A stretch of DNA of 64,000 nucleotides from JACRCT01 sp049841135 (lineage in GTDB: Bacteria > Myxococcota > Myxococcia > Myxococcales > UBA5297). The position numbers and the translations under genes were made by a program. A model generated the notes under the pieces. The model had not been told where the DNA came from, searched no databases, and was given only the letters and a program-made list of their open reading frames with translations. Position 1 is the stretch's first letter; each line of letters opens with the position of its first letter. Shown here in pieces: positions 28,430 to 37,339 of this stretch. The DNA lies in NCBI GenBank assembly GCA_049841135.1, contig JASGHK010000004.1:62001-126000 (forward strand), written 5' to 3'.

Positions 28430-29426
28430 GCAGCCCGCCCCGAGCGGACCGACCTCTCCCGCTCTCGCGCCCTCGCCGGCGCGCGGCGCGGACGCGCCGG
28501 TCGTGATCGAGGCGGTGGGGCTGGGCAAGAAGTACGAGCTGCAGCGGCACCGCACCATCCTGATCAAGGACGCGGCGATGCTCGCCCTGGGGATGGGCGG
28601 CGGCGAGCGCGAAGTCTTCTGGGCGCTGCGCGGCGTGAGCTTCCAGGTGCGCAAGGGCGAGACGGTGGGCTTCGTCGGGGCCAACGGGGCCGGCAAGAGC
28701 ACCCTGCTCTCGCTCGTCGCCCGGACCACCTCGCCCACCACCGGGACGTGCCGGGTCACCGGCCGGGTCTCGGCGTTGCTGGAGCTGGGGGCCGGCTTCC
28801 ACCCCGACCTGACCGGACGCGAGAACATCTACATCAACGGCTCGGTGATGGGCCTGACGCGCAAGCAACTGGACGAGCGGATCGACCGGATCATCGAGTT
28901 CAGCGAGCTGGGGCCCTTCATCGACGAGCCGGTGCGCAACTACTCGTCGGGCATGCTGGCGCGGCTGGGGTTCTCGGTGGCCATCGAGGTCGACCCCGAG
29001 GTGCTCATCGTCGACGAGGTGCTCTCGGTCGGCGACCAGGCCTTCCAGGAGAAGTCGCTGGCGCGCTTCGTCGAATTTCAGAAGAAGGGCTGCACCATCG
29101 TCTTCGTGTCGCACTCGCTGGAGACGGTGGCCAAGGTCTGCGACCGCGCCATCCTGCTCTCGCATGGCCAGGTCGTCGCCGACGGGCCGGCCCAGCAGGT
29201 GGCCAACGAGTACATGGAGCGCGTCGCCAAGAAGCAGCTCGATCCGAAGATCTCGCCGTACGAGCGCGAGCGCGTGCCGGTCTGGAAGCGGGTCGCGGCG
29301 CTGCTCGCGCTGGTGGGGCTGGTGGGCGCGGTCGGGGCACTGGGCTTCAAGTACGTGCTGCTCAGCGACATCCCCGAGCAGCGGCCGCCGGTGCAGCGCA
29401 GCTTCAAGGCCAATCCCGCGCCGTAG
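28407..29426 (+). CDS. ABC exporter ATP-binding subunit (Wzt/TagH-like) with C-terminal membrane helix
   Basis: This 339-residue ATPase pairs with the overlapping permease gene. It has the Walker A GANGAGKST near residue 92, the family's LLELGAGFHPDLTGREN, the ABC signature YSSGMLARLGFSVA, the Walker B VLIVDEVLSVGD and the switch His in VFVSHSLE. After the nucleotide domain the sequence does not continue into the beta-sandwich carbohydrate-binding domain of Wzt. It has a charged linker, a single hydrophobic helix (VAALLALVGLVGAVGALGFK) and a short tail rich in Pro. A long Pro/Ala/Ser N-terminal extension precedes the ATPase. The stop codon is the first base triplet of the 17-bp repeat array. 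Confidence 0.88.
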   Translation: MSSPTTSEQPAPSGPTSPALAPSPARGADAPVVIEAVGLGKKYELQRHRTILIKDAAMLALGMGGGEREVFWALRGVSFQVRKGETVGFVGANGAGKSTLLSLVARTTSPTTGTCRVTGRVSALLELGAGFHPDLTGRENIYINGSVMGLTRKQLDERIDRIIEFSELGPFIDEPVRNYSSGMLARLGFSVAIEVDPEVLIVDEVLSVGDQAFQEKSLARFVEFQKKGCTIVFVSHSLETVAKVCDRAILLSHGQVVADGPAQQVANEYMERVAKKQLDPKISPYERERVPVWKRVAALLALVGLVGAVGALGFKYVLLSDIPEQRPPVQRSFKANPAP

Positions 29427-29576
29427 CAGGTCGCCCGCCGTAGCAGGTCGCCCGCCGCAGCAGGTCGCCCGCCGCAGAAGGTCGCCCGCCGCAGCAGGTC
29501 GCCCGCCGCAGCAGGTCGCCCGCCGCAGCAGGTCGCCCGCCGCAGCAGGTCGCCCGCCGCAGCAGGTCGCCCGCCG
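29424..29576 (+). repeat. Nine-copy 17-bp tandem repeat
   Basis: Nine contiguous units of CAGCAGGTCGCCCGCCG (first base T in units 1 and 2, one A for C in unit 4) run from 29424 to 29576 without spacers. Unit 1 supplies the TAG stop of the ATPase gene. With 17 bp the reading phase changes each unit, so it is not a coding repeat. It looks like a slippage-made minisatellite. Confidence 0.9.
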
Positions 29577-29760
29577 TCGCCGGCGGCTGAAGCCGCGCCT
29601 GACTTTGCCAAGCCCGCCTGCGCGGGCTGGGTGGTGAACGGATTCGAAAGCGCCAGCTCAGACGCTCAAGCTCAAGTGTCCCAAGCGGCAATCGACCCAC
29701 CTGAGCATCCCAGCCCGCGAAGGCGGGCTTCGCATGTTCAGGCGCGACTTTAGTCGCCGG
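29577..29760. repeat. Pair of inverted REP-like palindromic elements
   Basis: Two copies of one element face each other. Copy A (29577-29630) has stems GCGGC/GCCGC at 29583-29596 and AGCCCGC/GCGGGCT at 29611-29628. Copy B (29710-29760, opposite orientation) has AGCCCGC/GCGGGCT at 29712-29729 and GCGAC/GTCGC at 29744-29757. The small stem differs in sequence between copies but pairs in both. Such facing palindromes resemble BIME/REP elements. No gene is seen in 29,427-29,811. Confidence 0.7.
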
Positions 29761-29811
29761 CTTCTGTTCGCCGGCTCCAACGCCCCCCGGATCGCCGCCC
29801 TCGTGCAGCCA

Positions 29812-30966
29812 TCACTCCTTCCCGCCGCCGTCCTTCTCCCCCAGCGGGCAGGCGCCGGGGCTGGCCAGGAACTCCTTGGAGAACTGCGCGAAGCGGCCTT
29901 CGTCGATGGCCAGCCGCACCTGCCGCATCAGGTCCACGAAGTAGTGCACGTTGTGGATGGTGTTCAGCCGCATCGCCAGGATCTCCTGCGTCGAGAACAG
30001 GTGGCGCAGGTAGGCGCGGCTGAAGTTCTTGCAGGTGTAGCAGCTGCACTTGGGGTCGACCGCGCGGTCCTCGCGCGCGTACTGGGCGTTGCGGATGACG
30101 AGCTTGCCCTCGCTGGTGAAGAGCAGGCCGTTGCGCGCGGTGCGGGTGGGCAGCACGCAGTCGAACATGTCCACGCCGGCGCCGACGCAGGTGACGAGGT
30201 CCACCGGGGTCCCGACGCCCATCAGGTAGCGGGGCTTGTCCTTGGGCAGCAGCGGCGCGCTGTAGCTGACGCCGGCGTGCATCGCCTCGGGCGACTCGCC
30301 CACGCTGTAGCCGCCCAGCGCGTAGCCGGGCAGGTCGACCGCGCAGATCTCCTCGGCGTGGCGCTTGCGCAGGTCCTCGAAGAGGCCGCCCTGGACGATG
30401 CCGAAGAGCGAGCTGTTCTCGCGCTTCCAGGCCTTGGCGCAGCGGTGCAGCCAGCGGGTGGTGCGCGCCAGCGACTCCTCGAAGTACGGCCGCGGGCTCT
30501 TGGCGTTGGGGCACTCGTCGAACGCCATGATGATGTCCGCGCCCAAGGCCTCCTCGACGCCGATGACGCTCTCCGGGCTGAACAGGTGCTTGGAGCCGTC
30601 CAGGTGCGAGCGGAAGGTCACGCCCTCCTCGGTGATGGTCCGCCGCTCGGAGAGCGAGAAGACCTGGAAGCCGCCCGAGTCGGTGAGCATGGCGTTGGGC
30701 CAGGAGATGAACTTGTGCAGGCCGCCCAGCTCGCGGACCAGCTCGTGACCGGGGCGCAGGTACAGGTGGTAGGTGTTGCCCAGGATGATGCGCACGTCGT
30801 CCTTGGCGAGGTCGTCGGGGCCCAGCGCCTTGACCGAGCCCACCGTCCCCACCGGCATGAAGACCGGCGTCTCGATGACGGCGTGCGGGGTGTGCAGGCG
30901 GCCGCGGCGGGCGCGGGTCTCGGGGTCGGTCTTGAGCAGCTCGTAGCGGACGAGGTTCGAGGACAT
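29812..30966 (-). CDS. tgt: tRNA-guanine transglycosylase (queuine/preQ1 exchange)
   Basis: The 384-residue product is a full-length bacterial Tgt. Key segments are LTDSGGFQVFSL with the general-acid Asp, FDECP in the substrate pocket, GIVQGGLFEDLR, ALGGYSVGE, and VDMFDCVLPTRTARNG with the nucleophilic Asp. The zinc ligands are CSCYTCKN with a His about 26 residues later. It swaps guanine 34 for preQ1 in tRNAs with GUN anticodons, in the cytoplasm. The ATG at 30966 follows the queA gene by about 35 bases on the same strand, so the two queuosine genes form a small operon. The extra C-terminal segment PGACPLGEKDGGGKE is usual. Confidence 0.95.
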   Translation of the reverse strand: MSSNLVRYELLKTDPETRARRGRLHTPHAVIETPVFMPVGTVGSVKALGPDDLAKDDVRIILGNTYHLYLRPGHELVRELGGLHKFISWPNAMLTDSGGFQVFSLSERRTITEEGVTFRSHLDGSKHLFSPESVIGVEEALGADIIMAFDECPNAKSPRPYFEESLARTTRWLHRCAKAWKRENSSLFGIVQGGLFEDLRKRHAEEICAVDLPGYALGGYSVGESPEAMHAGVSYSAPLLPKDKPRYLMGVGTPVDLVTCVGAGVDMFDCVLPTRTARNGLLFTSEGKLVIRNAQYAREDRAVDPKCSCYTCKNFSRAYLRHLFSTQEILAMRLNTIHNVHYFVDLMRQVRLAIDEGRFAQFSKEFLASPGACPLGEKDGGGKE

Positions 30967-31001
30967 GGGTCGCGGCCGGCCTCCGTGCCGGGTTCTGAGC
31001 T

Positions 31002-32036
31002 TCAGAGGATGAGCATCGCGTCGCCGTAGCTGAAGAAGCGGTAGCGGCGCTCGATCGCCTCGCGGTACGCGGCCAGGATGCGCTCGCGTCCGGCGAGCGC
31101 GCTGACCAGCAGGAGCAAGGTCGACTTGGGCAGGTGGAAGTTGGTGATCAGCGCGTCGACGGCGTGGAAGCGGTAGCCGGGGTAGCAGAACAGCTCGCTC
31201 GTCCCCTCTCCCGCCTTCACCGCGCCCCGCTCGTCCGACCAGGCGGACTCGAGCGTGCGCAGCGCGGTGGTGCCGACGGGGATGACCCGGCCGCCGGCCC
31301 TGCGGGTCCGCGCGACGGCCTCGGCGGCCTCGGCCGGGACCTCGAAGCGCTCGGCGTGCATCTTGTGCTGCTCGATGACCTCGGCGCGGATGGGCAGGAA
31401 GGTGCCGGCGCCGACGTAGAGCGTGACCCGGGCGATTCGGATCCCGCGCGCCTGGACCTCGGCGAGGAGCGGCTCGGTGAAGTGGAACCCCGCGGTGGGC
31501 GCGGCCGCGGCGCCGGGACGCCGGGCGAAGACGGTCTGGTAGCGGTCCTTGTCCGCCTCGCCGGGGTCGCGCTTGATGTACGGCGGCAGCGGGATCCGGC
31601 CGACCCGGTCGAGCTCCTGGCCGAGGTCGGGCGCCTCGAAGCGCACGTCGTAGGCGCCGTCGCCGGGCGCGGCGAGGACCTCGGCCTTCAGGCCGCCGAA
31701 GTCGAGCTTCATCCCCGGCTTGATGGCCTTGGACGCCTGGCCGATGCAGCGCCACCGGTTGCCCGTAGGGTCGCCGAGCGGAAGCGTGAGGACCAGCTCG
31801 ACCTTGCCGCCGGTGTCCACCTTCTTCCCCAACAGGCGCGCGGGGATGACCTTGGCGTCGTTGAGGACCAGCAGGTCGCCCGGACGCAGGTACTCGAGCA
31901 CGTCGCGGAAGGCGCGGTGCTCGGTCCGGCCGTCGGCCCGGTGCAGCACGAGCAGCTTGGAGGCGTCGCGCTGGGCGAGCGGCTCCTGGGCGATCAGCTC
32001 GTCGGGGAGCGCGTAGTCGAAGTCGGAGAGGTTCAT
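31002..32036 (-). CDS. queA: S-adenosylmethionine:tRNA ribosyltransferase-isomerase
   Basis: A 344-residue QueA of normal length. The N-terminus MNLSDFDYALPDELIAQEPL and the segments LLVLNDAKVIPARL, GRIPLPPYIKR, PTAGFHFTEPLL, VTLYVGAGTFLPIRAE, HAERFEVP, ITNFHLPKSTLLLLVSAL and YRFFSYGDAML are all diagnostic. The enzyme transfers and isomerises the ribose of SAM onto preQ1 in tRNA, to give epoxyqueuosine, after Tgt has inserted preQ1. It lies directly upstream of tgt on the minus strand. The divergent gene on the plus strand starts 84 bases away, so both promoters must lie in that short gap. Confidence 0.95.
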   Translation of the reverse strand: MNLSDFDYALPDELIAQEPLAQRDASKLLVLHRADGRTEHRAFRDVLEYLRPGDLLVLNDAKVIPARLLGKKVDTGGKVELVLTLPLGDPTGNRWRCIGQASKAIKPGMKLDFGGLKAEVLAAPGDGAYDVRFEAPDLGQELDRVGRIPLPPYIKRDPGEADKDRYQTVFARRPGAAAAPTAGFHFTEPLLAEVQARGIRIARVTLYVGAGTFLPIRAEVIEQHKMHAERFEVPAEAAEAVARTRRAGGRVIPVGTTALRTLESAWSDERGAVKAGEGTSELFCYPGYRFHAVDALITNFHLPKSTLLLLVSALAGRERILAAYREAIERRYRFFSYGDAMLIL

Positions 32037-32119
32037 CTGAAAGGGGGCAGGTTTGTAACCCGTTCGTAACCGTCTGTCGCGGACTTCGGCCGCGGATCCC
32101 GACGCCCTCGGCTCGCCTG

Positions 32120-34228
32120 ATGGCCCGGCCAGTCGCTGGCTGCCGGGCGCCCGGACGGCTGTGGCTGGCGGCATCCCTGGTCGTTAAGATCGCTGCGGAG
32201 GGATCGAGCACAGGAGAACGCCTTATCGCTTGGCTCACGGCCCCGTCCCTTCTCATCCCTGGCGCGCTCGCGGCCGCTAGCGCGGTGTGGCTCGTCGAGG
32301 CCCACCGGCGGGCCTACCGCAGCGCCCGGGAGGCCAGGCGCCTTGCCGAGGAGCTGCAGAAAGCGGAGGCCCGTTACCGCGCCATCCTCTCGGAGCAGAC
32401 CGACCTCTTCGCCCGCTTCCGGGAGGACGGCGCCCTCACCTTCGCCAACGACGCCTTCCTGAGCTTCTTCGGCCTCTCCGGCGAGCAGGCGCTCGGCCAG
32501 AGCATCTTCGATGTGCTCCCGCCTTCCGAGCGCGACCCGGCGCGCCAGGCCGTCGCCGACCTGGCTCGAGACGGCGCCGAGACGGCCTTCGAGCACCACT
32601 TCCAACGCGCCGGCGGCGGCCCGGAGGAGTGGCTCGAGTGGCGCCTGCGCCGGGTGACCCGGACGCCCGTCGAGGTCCAGGCCATCGGCCGACTCCTCAC
32701 CGAGCGGCACCAGCGTGAGCTGCAGGTCGCGCGGCTCGCCGCGGCCATCGAGCAGGCCGCGGAGACGGTGGTCGTCACCGACCTGGACGGCACCATCCAG
32801 TACGTCAACCCTGCCTTCGAGCAGATGAGCGGCTACTCGCCCGCCGAGGTCCTGGGAAAGAAGACCTCGGTGGTTCGCAGCGGAAAGCACGCCGACGACT
32901 TCTACCGGCAGCTCTGGGACACCATCTCCCGCGGCGAGGTCTGGAGAGGCCATTTCGTCAACCGGCGCAAGGACGGGGCTCTCTACGAGGAGGACGCCAC
33001 CATCACGCCGGTGCGCGGCCCCGACGGGCGGCTGGCCAGCTACGTCGCAGTCAAGCGCGACGTGACCGCCGCCATGGCGCTCCAGCAGAGGCTTTCCGCC
33101 TCGCAGCGCCTCGAGTCGGTCGGCCAGCTTGCCGGCGGCATCGCCCAGGAGTTCAACAACCTGCTCATGACCCTGCTGACCACCGCCGAGCTCGTCGCGC
33201 CCGAGGTCACCAGCCGGACCGCCGCCGAAGACCTGGAGGTCATGCGCCAGACCGCCAAGCGCGGCGTCGGCTTCGTCCGCTCCCTCCTCGCCTTCGCCTC
33301 CCGCCAACACCTCGACCCGGTCGACCTCCCGCTGGACGCGGTGGTCCGCGACCTGCTGCCGATGCTCGAGCGAGGCCTGCCCAGGCACCTGAAGCTCGAG
33401 GAGGTCTCGCTCGCCGGCGGCCACGTGCACGCCGACCGCTTCCAGCTGGAGCAGGTGCTGCTCGACCTGTGCCTGCACTGCGCCGGTTCGATGCCCGAGC
33501 ACGGCACCCTCACGCTCTCGACGAGCGTCGAGACCCTCGACGCCGCGTTCTGCCAGGCGCACCCCTGGGCCCGCCCCGGGCAGTGGGAGCTGGTGACGAT
33601 CGCCGACACGGGCAAGGGGATGAGCCCCGAAGTGCTCGCCCGGCTGTTCGATCCCTTCTCGACCGGCCTGCTGCCGGGCCTGCGGAGCCTCGGCCTGGCC
33701 TCCGCCTACGGCATCGTCCGCCAGCACGGTGGGATGATCGAGGTGGAGTGTCCCGACCCCAGGGGGACCGTGTTTCGGGTCTACCTGCCGCACGTCGACC
33801 GGCCCGCCCCCCGTGCCGCCCCCAGCCCTCCCGCCCTCGCTCCGGCGGGCGGAGGGCGGATCCTGGTCGTCGACGACAGCGACGGCCTGCGCCACGTCGT
33901 CGGCCGCACGCTGGTCGATTGCGGCTACTCGGTCGCCGAAGCCAGGAGCGCCGACGAGGCGTTGCGCGTGCTCTCGGAGCGGCCCATCGACCTCGTGATC
34001 AGCGACGTGGTGATGTCGGGCATGAGCGGGGTCCAGCTCCTCGAGCGCGTCCGCGAGCGCTCGCCCGCAATGCCGTTCCTCCTCTGCTCGGGGTTCGATG
34101 ACGAGCTCTACAGCCGCGGCACGCTTCCTGCTGAAAACGTGTCCTTTCTCGCCAAGCCCTTCGACCTGGGGCGGCTGCTCGCCATGGTCCGCGAGCTCCT
34201 GGAGATGCGCAGCAGGAGGCCGGTGTGA
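32120..34228 (+). CDS. Hybrid histidine kinase-like protein with degenerate kinase core, PAS domains and receiver
   Basis: This 702-residue protein has an N-terminal membrane helix (about residues 35-60), a short coiled region, two PAS domains (about 85-190 and 210-325), a kinase region and a receiver. In the kinase region the usual HE of the H-box is QE: GGIAQEFNNLL puts Gln343 at the phosphoacceptor place. The N-box reads LDLCLHCAGSM, with His453 where the Mg-binding Asn belongs. The G1 box (DTGKGM) is kept. The receiver is intact: acidic pair D585-D586, phosphorylation site D629 and K679. It should therefore be phosphorylated by another kinase. The gene's stop overlaps the next kinase's GTG start. 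Confidence 0.85.
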   Translation: MARPVAGCRAPGRLWLAASLVVKIAAEGSSTGERLIAWLTAPSLLIPGALAAASAVWLVEAHRRAYRSAREARRLAEELQKAEARYRAILSEQTDLFARFREDGALTFANDAFLSFFGLSGEQALGQSIFDVLPPSERDPARQAVADLARDGAETAFEHHFQRAGGGPEEWLEWRLRRVTRTPVEVQAIGRLLTERHQRELQVARLAAAIEQAAETVVVTDLDGTIQYVNPAFEQMSGYSPAEVLGKKTSVVRSGKHADDFYRQLWDTISRGEVWRGHFVNRRKDGALYEEDATITPVRGPDGRLASYVAVKRDVTAAMALQQRLSASQRLESVGQLAGGIAQEFNNLLMTLLTTAELVAPEVTSRTAAEDLEVMRQTAKRGVGFVRSLLAFASRQHLDPVDLPLDAVVRDLLPMLERGLPRHLKLEEVSLAGGHVHADRFQLEQVLLDLCLHCAGSMPEHGTLTLSTSVETLDAAFCQAHPWARPGQWELVTIADTGKGMSPEVLARLFDPFSTGLLPGLRSLGLASAYGIVRQHGGMIEVECPDPRGTVFRVYLPHVDRPAPRAAPSPPALAPAGGGRILVVDDSDGLRHVVGRTLVDCGYSVAEARSADEALRVLSERPIDLVISDVVMSGMSGVQLLERVRERSPAMPFLLCSGFDDELYSRGTLPAENVSFLAKPFDLGRLLAMVRELLEMRSRRPV

Positions 34229-34905
34229 GCGCTGAGGAGCACGACCGTTCGGACCCTGGGCCGGCCCCTTCGGAGCTGTTGCAGCGGTTCGTCCACAAGG
34301 CCCGCAACCCGTTGGCGACCATCCGCTCCAGCGCCCAGCTCGTGCACCACCTTATCCACCCCAGCGGCGAGGTCGCGCAGTACCTGGAAGGCATCCTGGC
34401 GGAGGTCGACACCCTGGACGAGGCCCTGCGCGACCTCAAGCGCCTAGTCCAGCCGGTCGAGCCTTCGGCGGAGCTCCACGACGTCCAGGAGCTCGCGCGC
34501 GAAGCCGCCCGCGCGGTGGGAGCGGCTGCGCGCGAAGCCAAGGTGCTGCTGGAGCTGGCCGGGGGCCCGCAGGCGGCGGTCCGCGGCCCGCGCGAGCCGC
34601 TGTGCGACGCCCTGGCCGAGCTGATGCGCAACGGTCTGGAGAGCTCGCCGCCGGGACAGACGGTCGTCGTCGGCTGGAGCGCGGAGGAGGCCCGCCAGGT
34701 CGCCATCTGGGTCGAGGACTCGTGCGCGGGGATTGGCCCCGAGGTGGCCCGGCGGATGTTCCAACCCTTCTTCTCCACCTCGCAGCGGACGGGGCTGGGG
34801 CTCTCCTTTGCCCAGAGGGCCGCCGCGCTCGCCGGCGGCCGGCTCGACTGGGCCAACCGGGTGCCCGTCGGGTGCCGCTTCACGTTGACGCTCCCGGGCC
34901 GCTGA
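34225..34905 (+). CDS. Compact soluble histidine kinase
   Basis: This 226-residue kinase starts at a GTG that overlaps the previous stop (GTGA). It has little besides the catalytic core. The H-box FVHKARNPLATI has His24 as phosphoacceptor, with Lys in place of the usual Glu. A short dimerisation hairpin follows. An ATPase domain has LAELMRNGLES (N-box, Asn kept), VEDSCAGIG (G1) and RTGLGLSFAQ (G2). There is no sensor domain or membrane helix. It has what the preceding protein lacks, so the two may work as a split kinase, and the next gene is a typical response regulator partner. This pairing is inference. Confidence 0.83.
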   Translation: MSAEEHDRSDPGPAPSELLQRFVHKARNPLATIRSSAQLVHHLIHPSGEVAQYLEGILAEVDTLDEALRDLKRLVQPVEPSAELHDVQELAREAARAVGAAAREAKVLLELAGGPQAAVRGPREPLCDALAELMRNGLESSPPGQTVVVGWSAEEARQVAIWVEDSCAGIGPEVARRMFQPFFSTSQRTGLGLSFAQRAAALAGGRLDWANRVPVGCRFTLTLPGR

Positions 34906-34926
34906 GCCCCGGAGCCGGAGGTCGTC

Positions 34927-36240
<1,314 letters not shown>

Positions 36241-36256
36241 GGTTGGTGGCGAAAGT

Positions 36257-36292
36257 GGCGAAAAGTGGCGACCGGTTTCGCCACTTTTCGCC
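36257..36292 (+). terminator. Strong hairpin after NtrC-type gene
   Basis: A perfect 15-bp stem (GGCGAAAAGTGGCGA and its complement) with a CCGGTT loop begins 17 bases behind the stop of the regulator. A third partial copy GTGGCGAAAGTGGCG lies just before. The stem separates the two-component operon from the chemosensory operon. No clear T-run follows. Confidence 0.65.
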
Positions 36293-36487
36293 AGCTTTCT
36301 CCAGCGGCGGCAGAGGGAACCAGGCCCCAGCGCGGGGTGGCAAGGGGCTTGCTCTACGAGAAGCCCGCGCCGCTCCCCTCTTCTCTTCTCCGTCCGTCCC
36401 ACCGCGAGCCCGATGCCCCCTCCTCCCGCGACTGCCGCTGCGCTGACCGGAGTGGGCTTCGGACCCCGTCTGAATGAGGGCCCTCCC

Positions 36488-37339
36488 TTGAAGATTCTGG
36501 TCGTGGACGACAGCCGCGCGATGCGGGGCATCGTCCTGCGCACCTTGCGGGAGGCCGGCTACGGCGGCCACGTGCTGCTGGAGGCTGGCAGCGGCGCCGT
36601 GGCGCTGCGGGTCGTGCGCGAGGAACACCCGGATGTCGTCGTCGCCGACTGGAACATGCCGGAGATGGACGGCCTGGCCCTGCTGGAGGCGGTCAAGGCC
36701 GGGCGCCACGCGCTCAAGTTCGGCCTCATCACCTCCGAGCCCGCCAAGGTGCGCGCGCAGGCGCTGGAGGCGGGGGCCCGCTTCGTCATCGGCAAGCCGG
36801 TCACCGCCGACGCGCTGCGCGAGGCGCTGGGGACGCTCGACTCGTCCACCGCCATCGTCGTCCCCTGCGCGGACGCCGTCGCCAAGCTGCTCGCCAACCT
36901 GACCGGGTGCCGCGTCGAGGCGTCCGCCTGCTACCGCGCCGTCCTCGCCGGGACCAAGCCGGTCCTCGTCGGCGTCTACCACTCGTGCACGAGCGACGTC
37001 CCCAGCGCCGTGGTCGCGCTCGACATGGATTTCGCGGTCACCGTGGGCGTGGCCATGAACGGCGAGCCGCCGGCCCAGATTGCCCGGTGCGTCGCCCAGG
37101 GCGCGTTCCCCGCGCCGATGATGGAGAGCCTCCGGGAGTTCCTGCGCGTCGCCGCGGGCCTGCTCAGCCGCCCCGGCGTCCCCGCGGCGTCGCTGCAATC
37201 GGTCCACACCCTGCTGCGCTCCCTGTCGCCCGGCGCGGTCGCCTTGGCCGTCAACCCGAAGGCCCAGGCCATCTTCTCCGTCGACGTCGCCGGCTTCGGC
37301 GGCGGCGGGATGAGCGTGTGCGTGGGGGCGGCGTCCTGA
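36488..37339 (+). CDS. CheY receiver fused to CheX/CheC-like domain
   Basis: The product of about 283 residues starts at TTG (LKILVVDDSRAMR), a receiver domain whose acidic pair is in VVDDS. The site Asp lies in VVVADWNMPEMDG and the Lys in FVIGKPV. After residue 125 comes a second domain (TAIVVPCADAVAKLL ... AVVALDMDFAVTVGVAM ... MMESLREFLRVAAGLL ... FSVDVAGFGGGGMSV) whose pattern of strands and a long helix is like CheX/CheC phosphatases. In that family an Glu and Asn in the helix are catalytic; here ESLREFLRVA keeps the Glu but not the Asn. An ATG at 36413 is an alternative start. It opens the chemosensory operon. Confidence 0.72.
   Translation: MKILVVDDSRAMRGIVLRTLREAGYGGHVLLEAGSGAVALRVVREEHPDVVVADWNMPEMDGLALLEAVKAGRHALKFGLITSEPAKVRAQALEAGARFVIGKPVTADALREALGTLDSSTAIVVPCADAVAKLLANLTGCRVEASACYRAVLAGTKPVLVGVYHSCTSDVPSAVVALDMDFAVTVGVAMNGEPPAQIARCVAQGAFPAPMMESLREFLRVAAGLLSRPGVPAASLQSVHTLLRSLSPGAVALAVNPKAQAIFSVDVAGFGGGGMSVCVGAAS

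Noticed and set aside
24490..28506. Open frame of 1,338 codons on the plus strand
   Set aside because: It crosses antisense and shifted sequence of several glycosyltransferase genes and repeats. No domain matches.
29424..29576. Short regular repeats that could suggest a CRISPR array
   Set aside because: The 17-bp units are contiguous with no spacers, and no cas gene is near.
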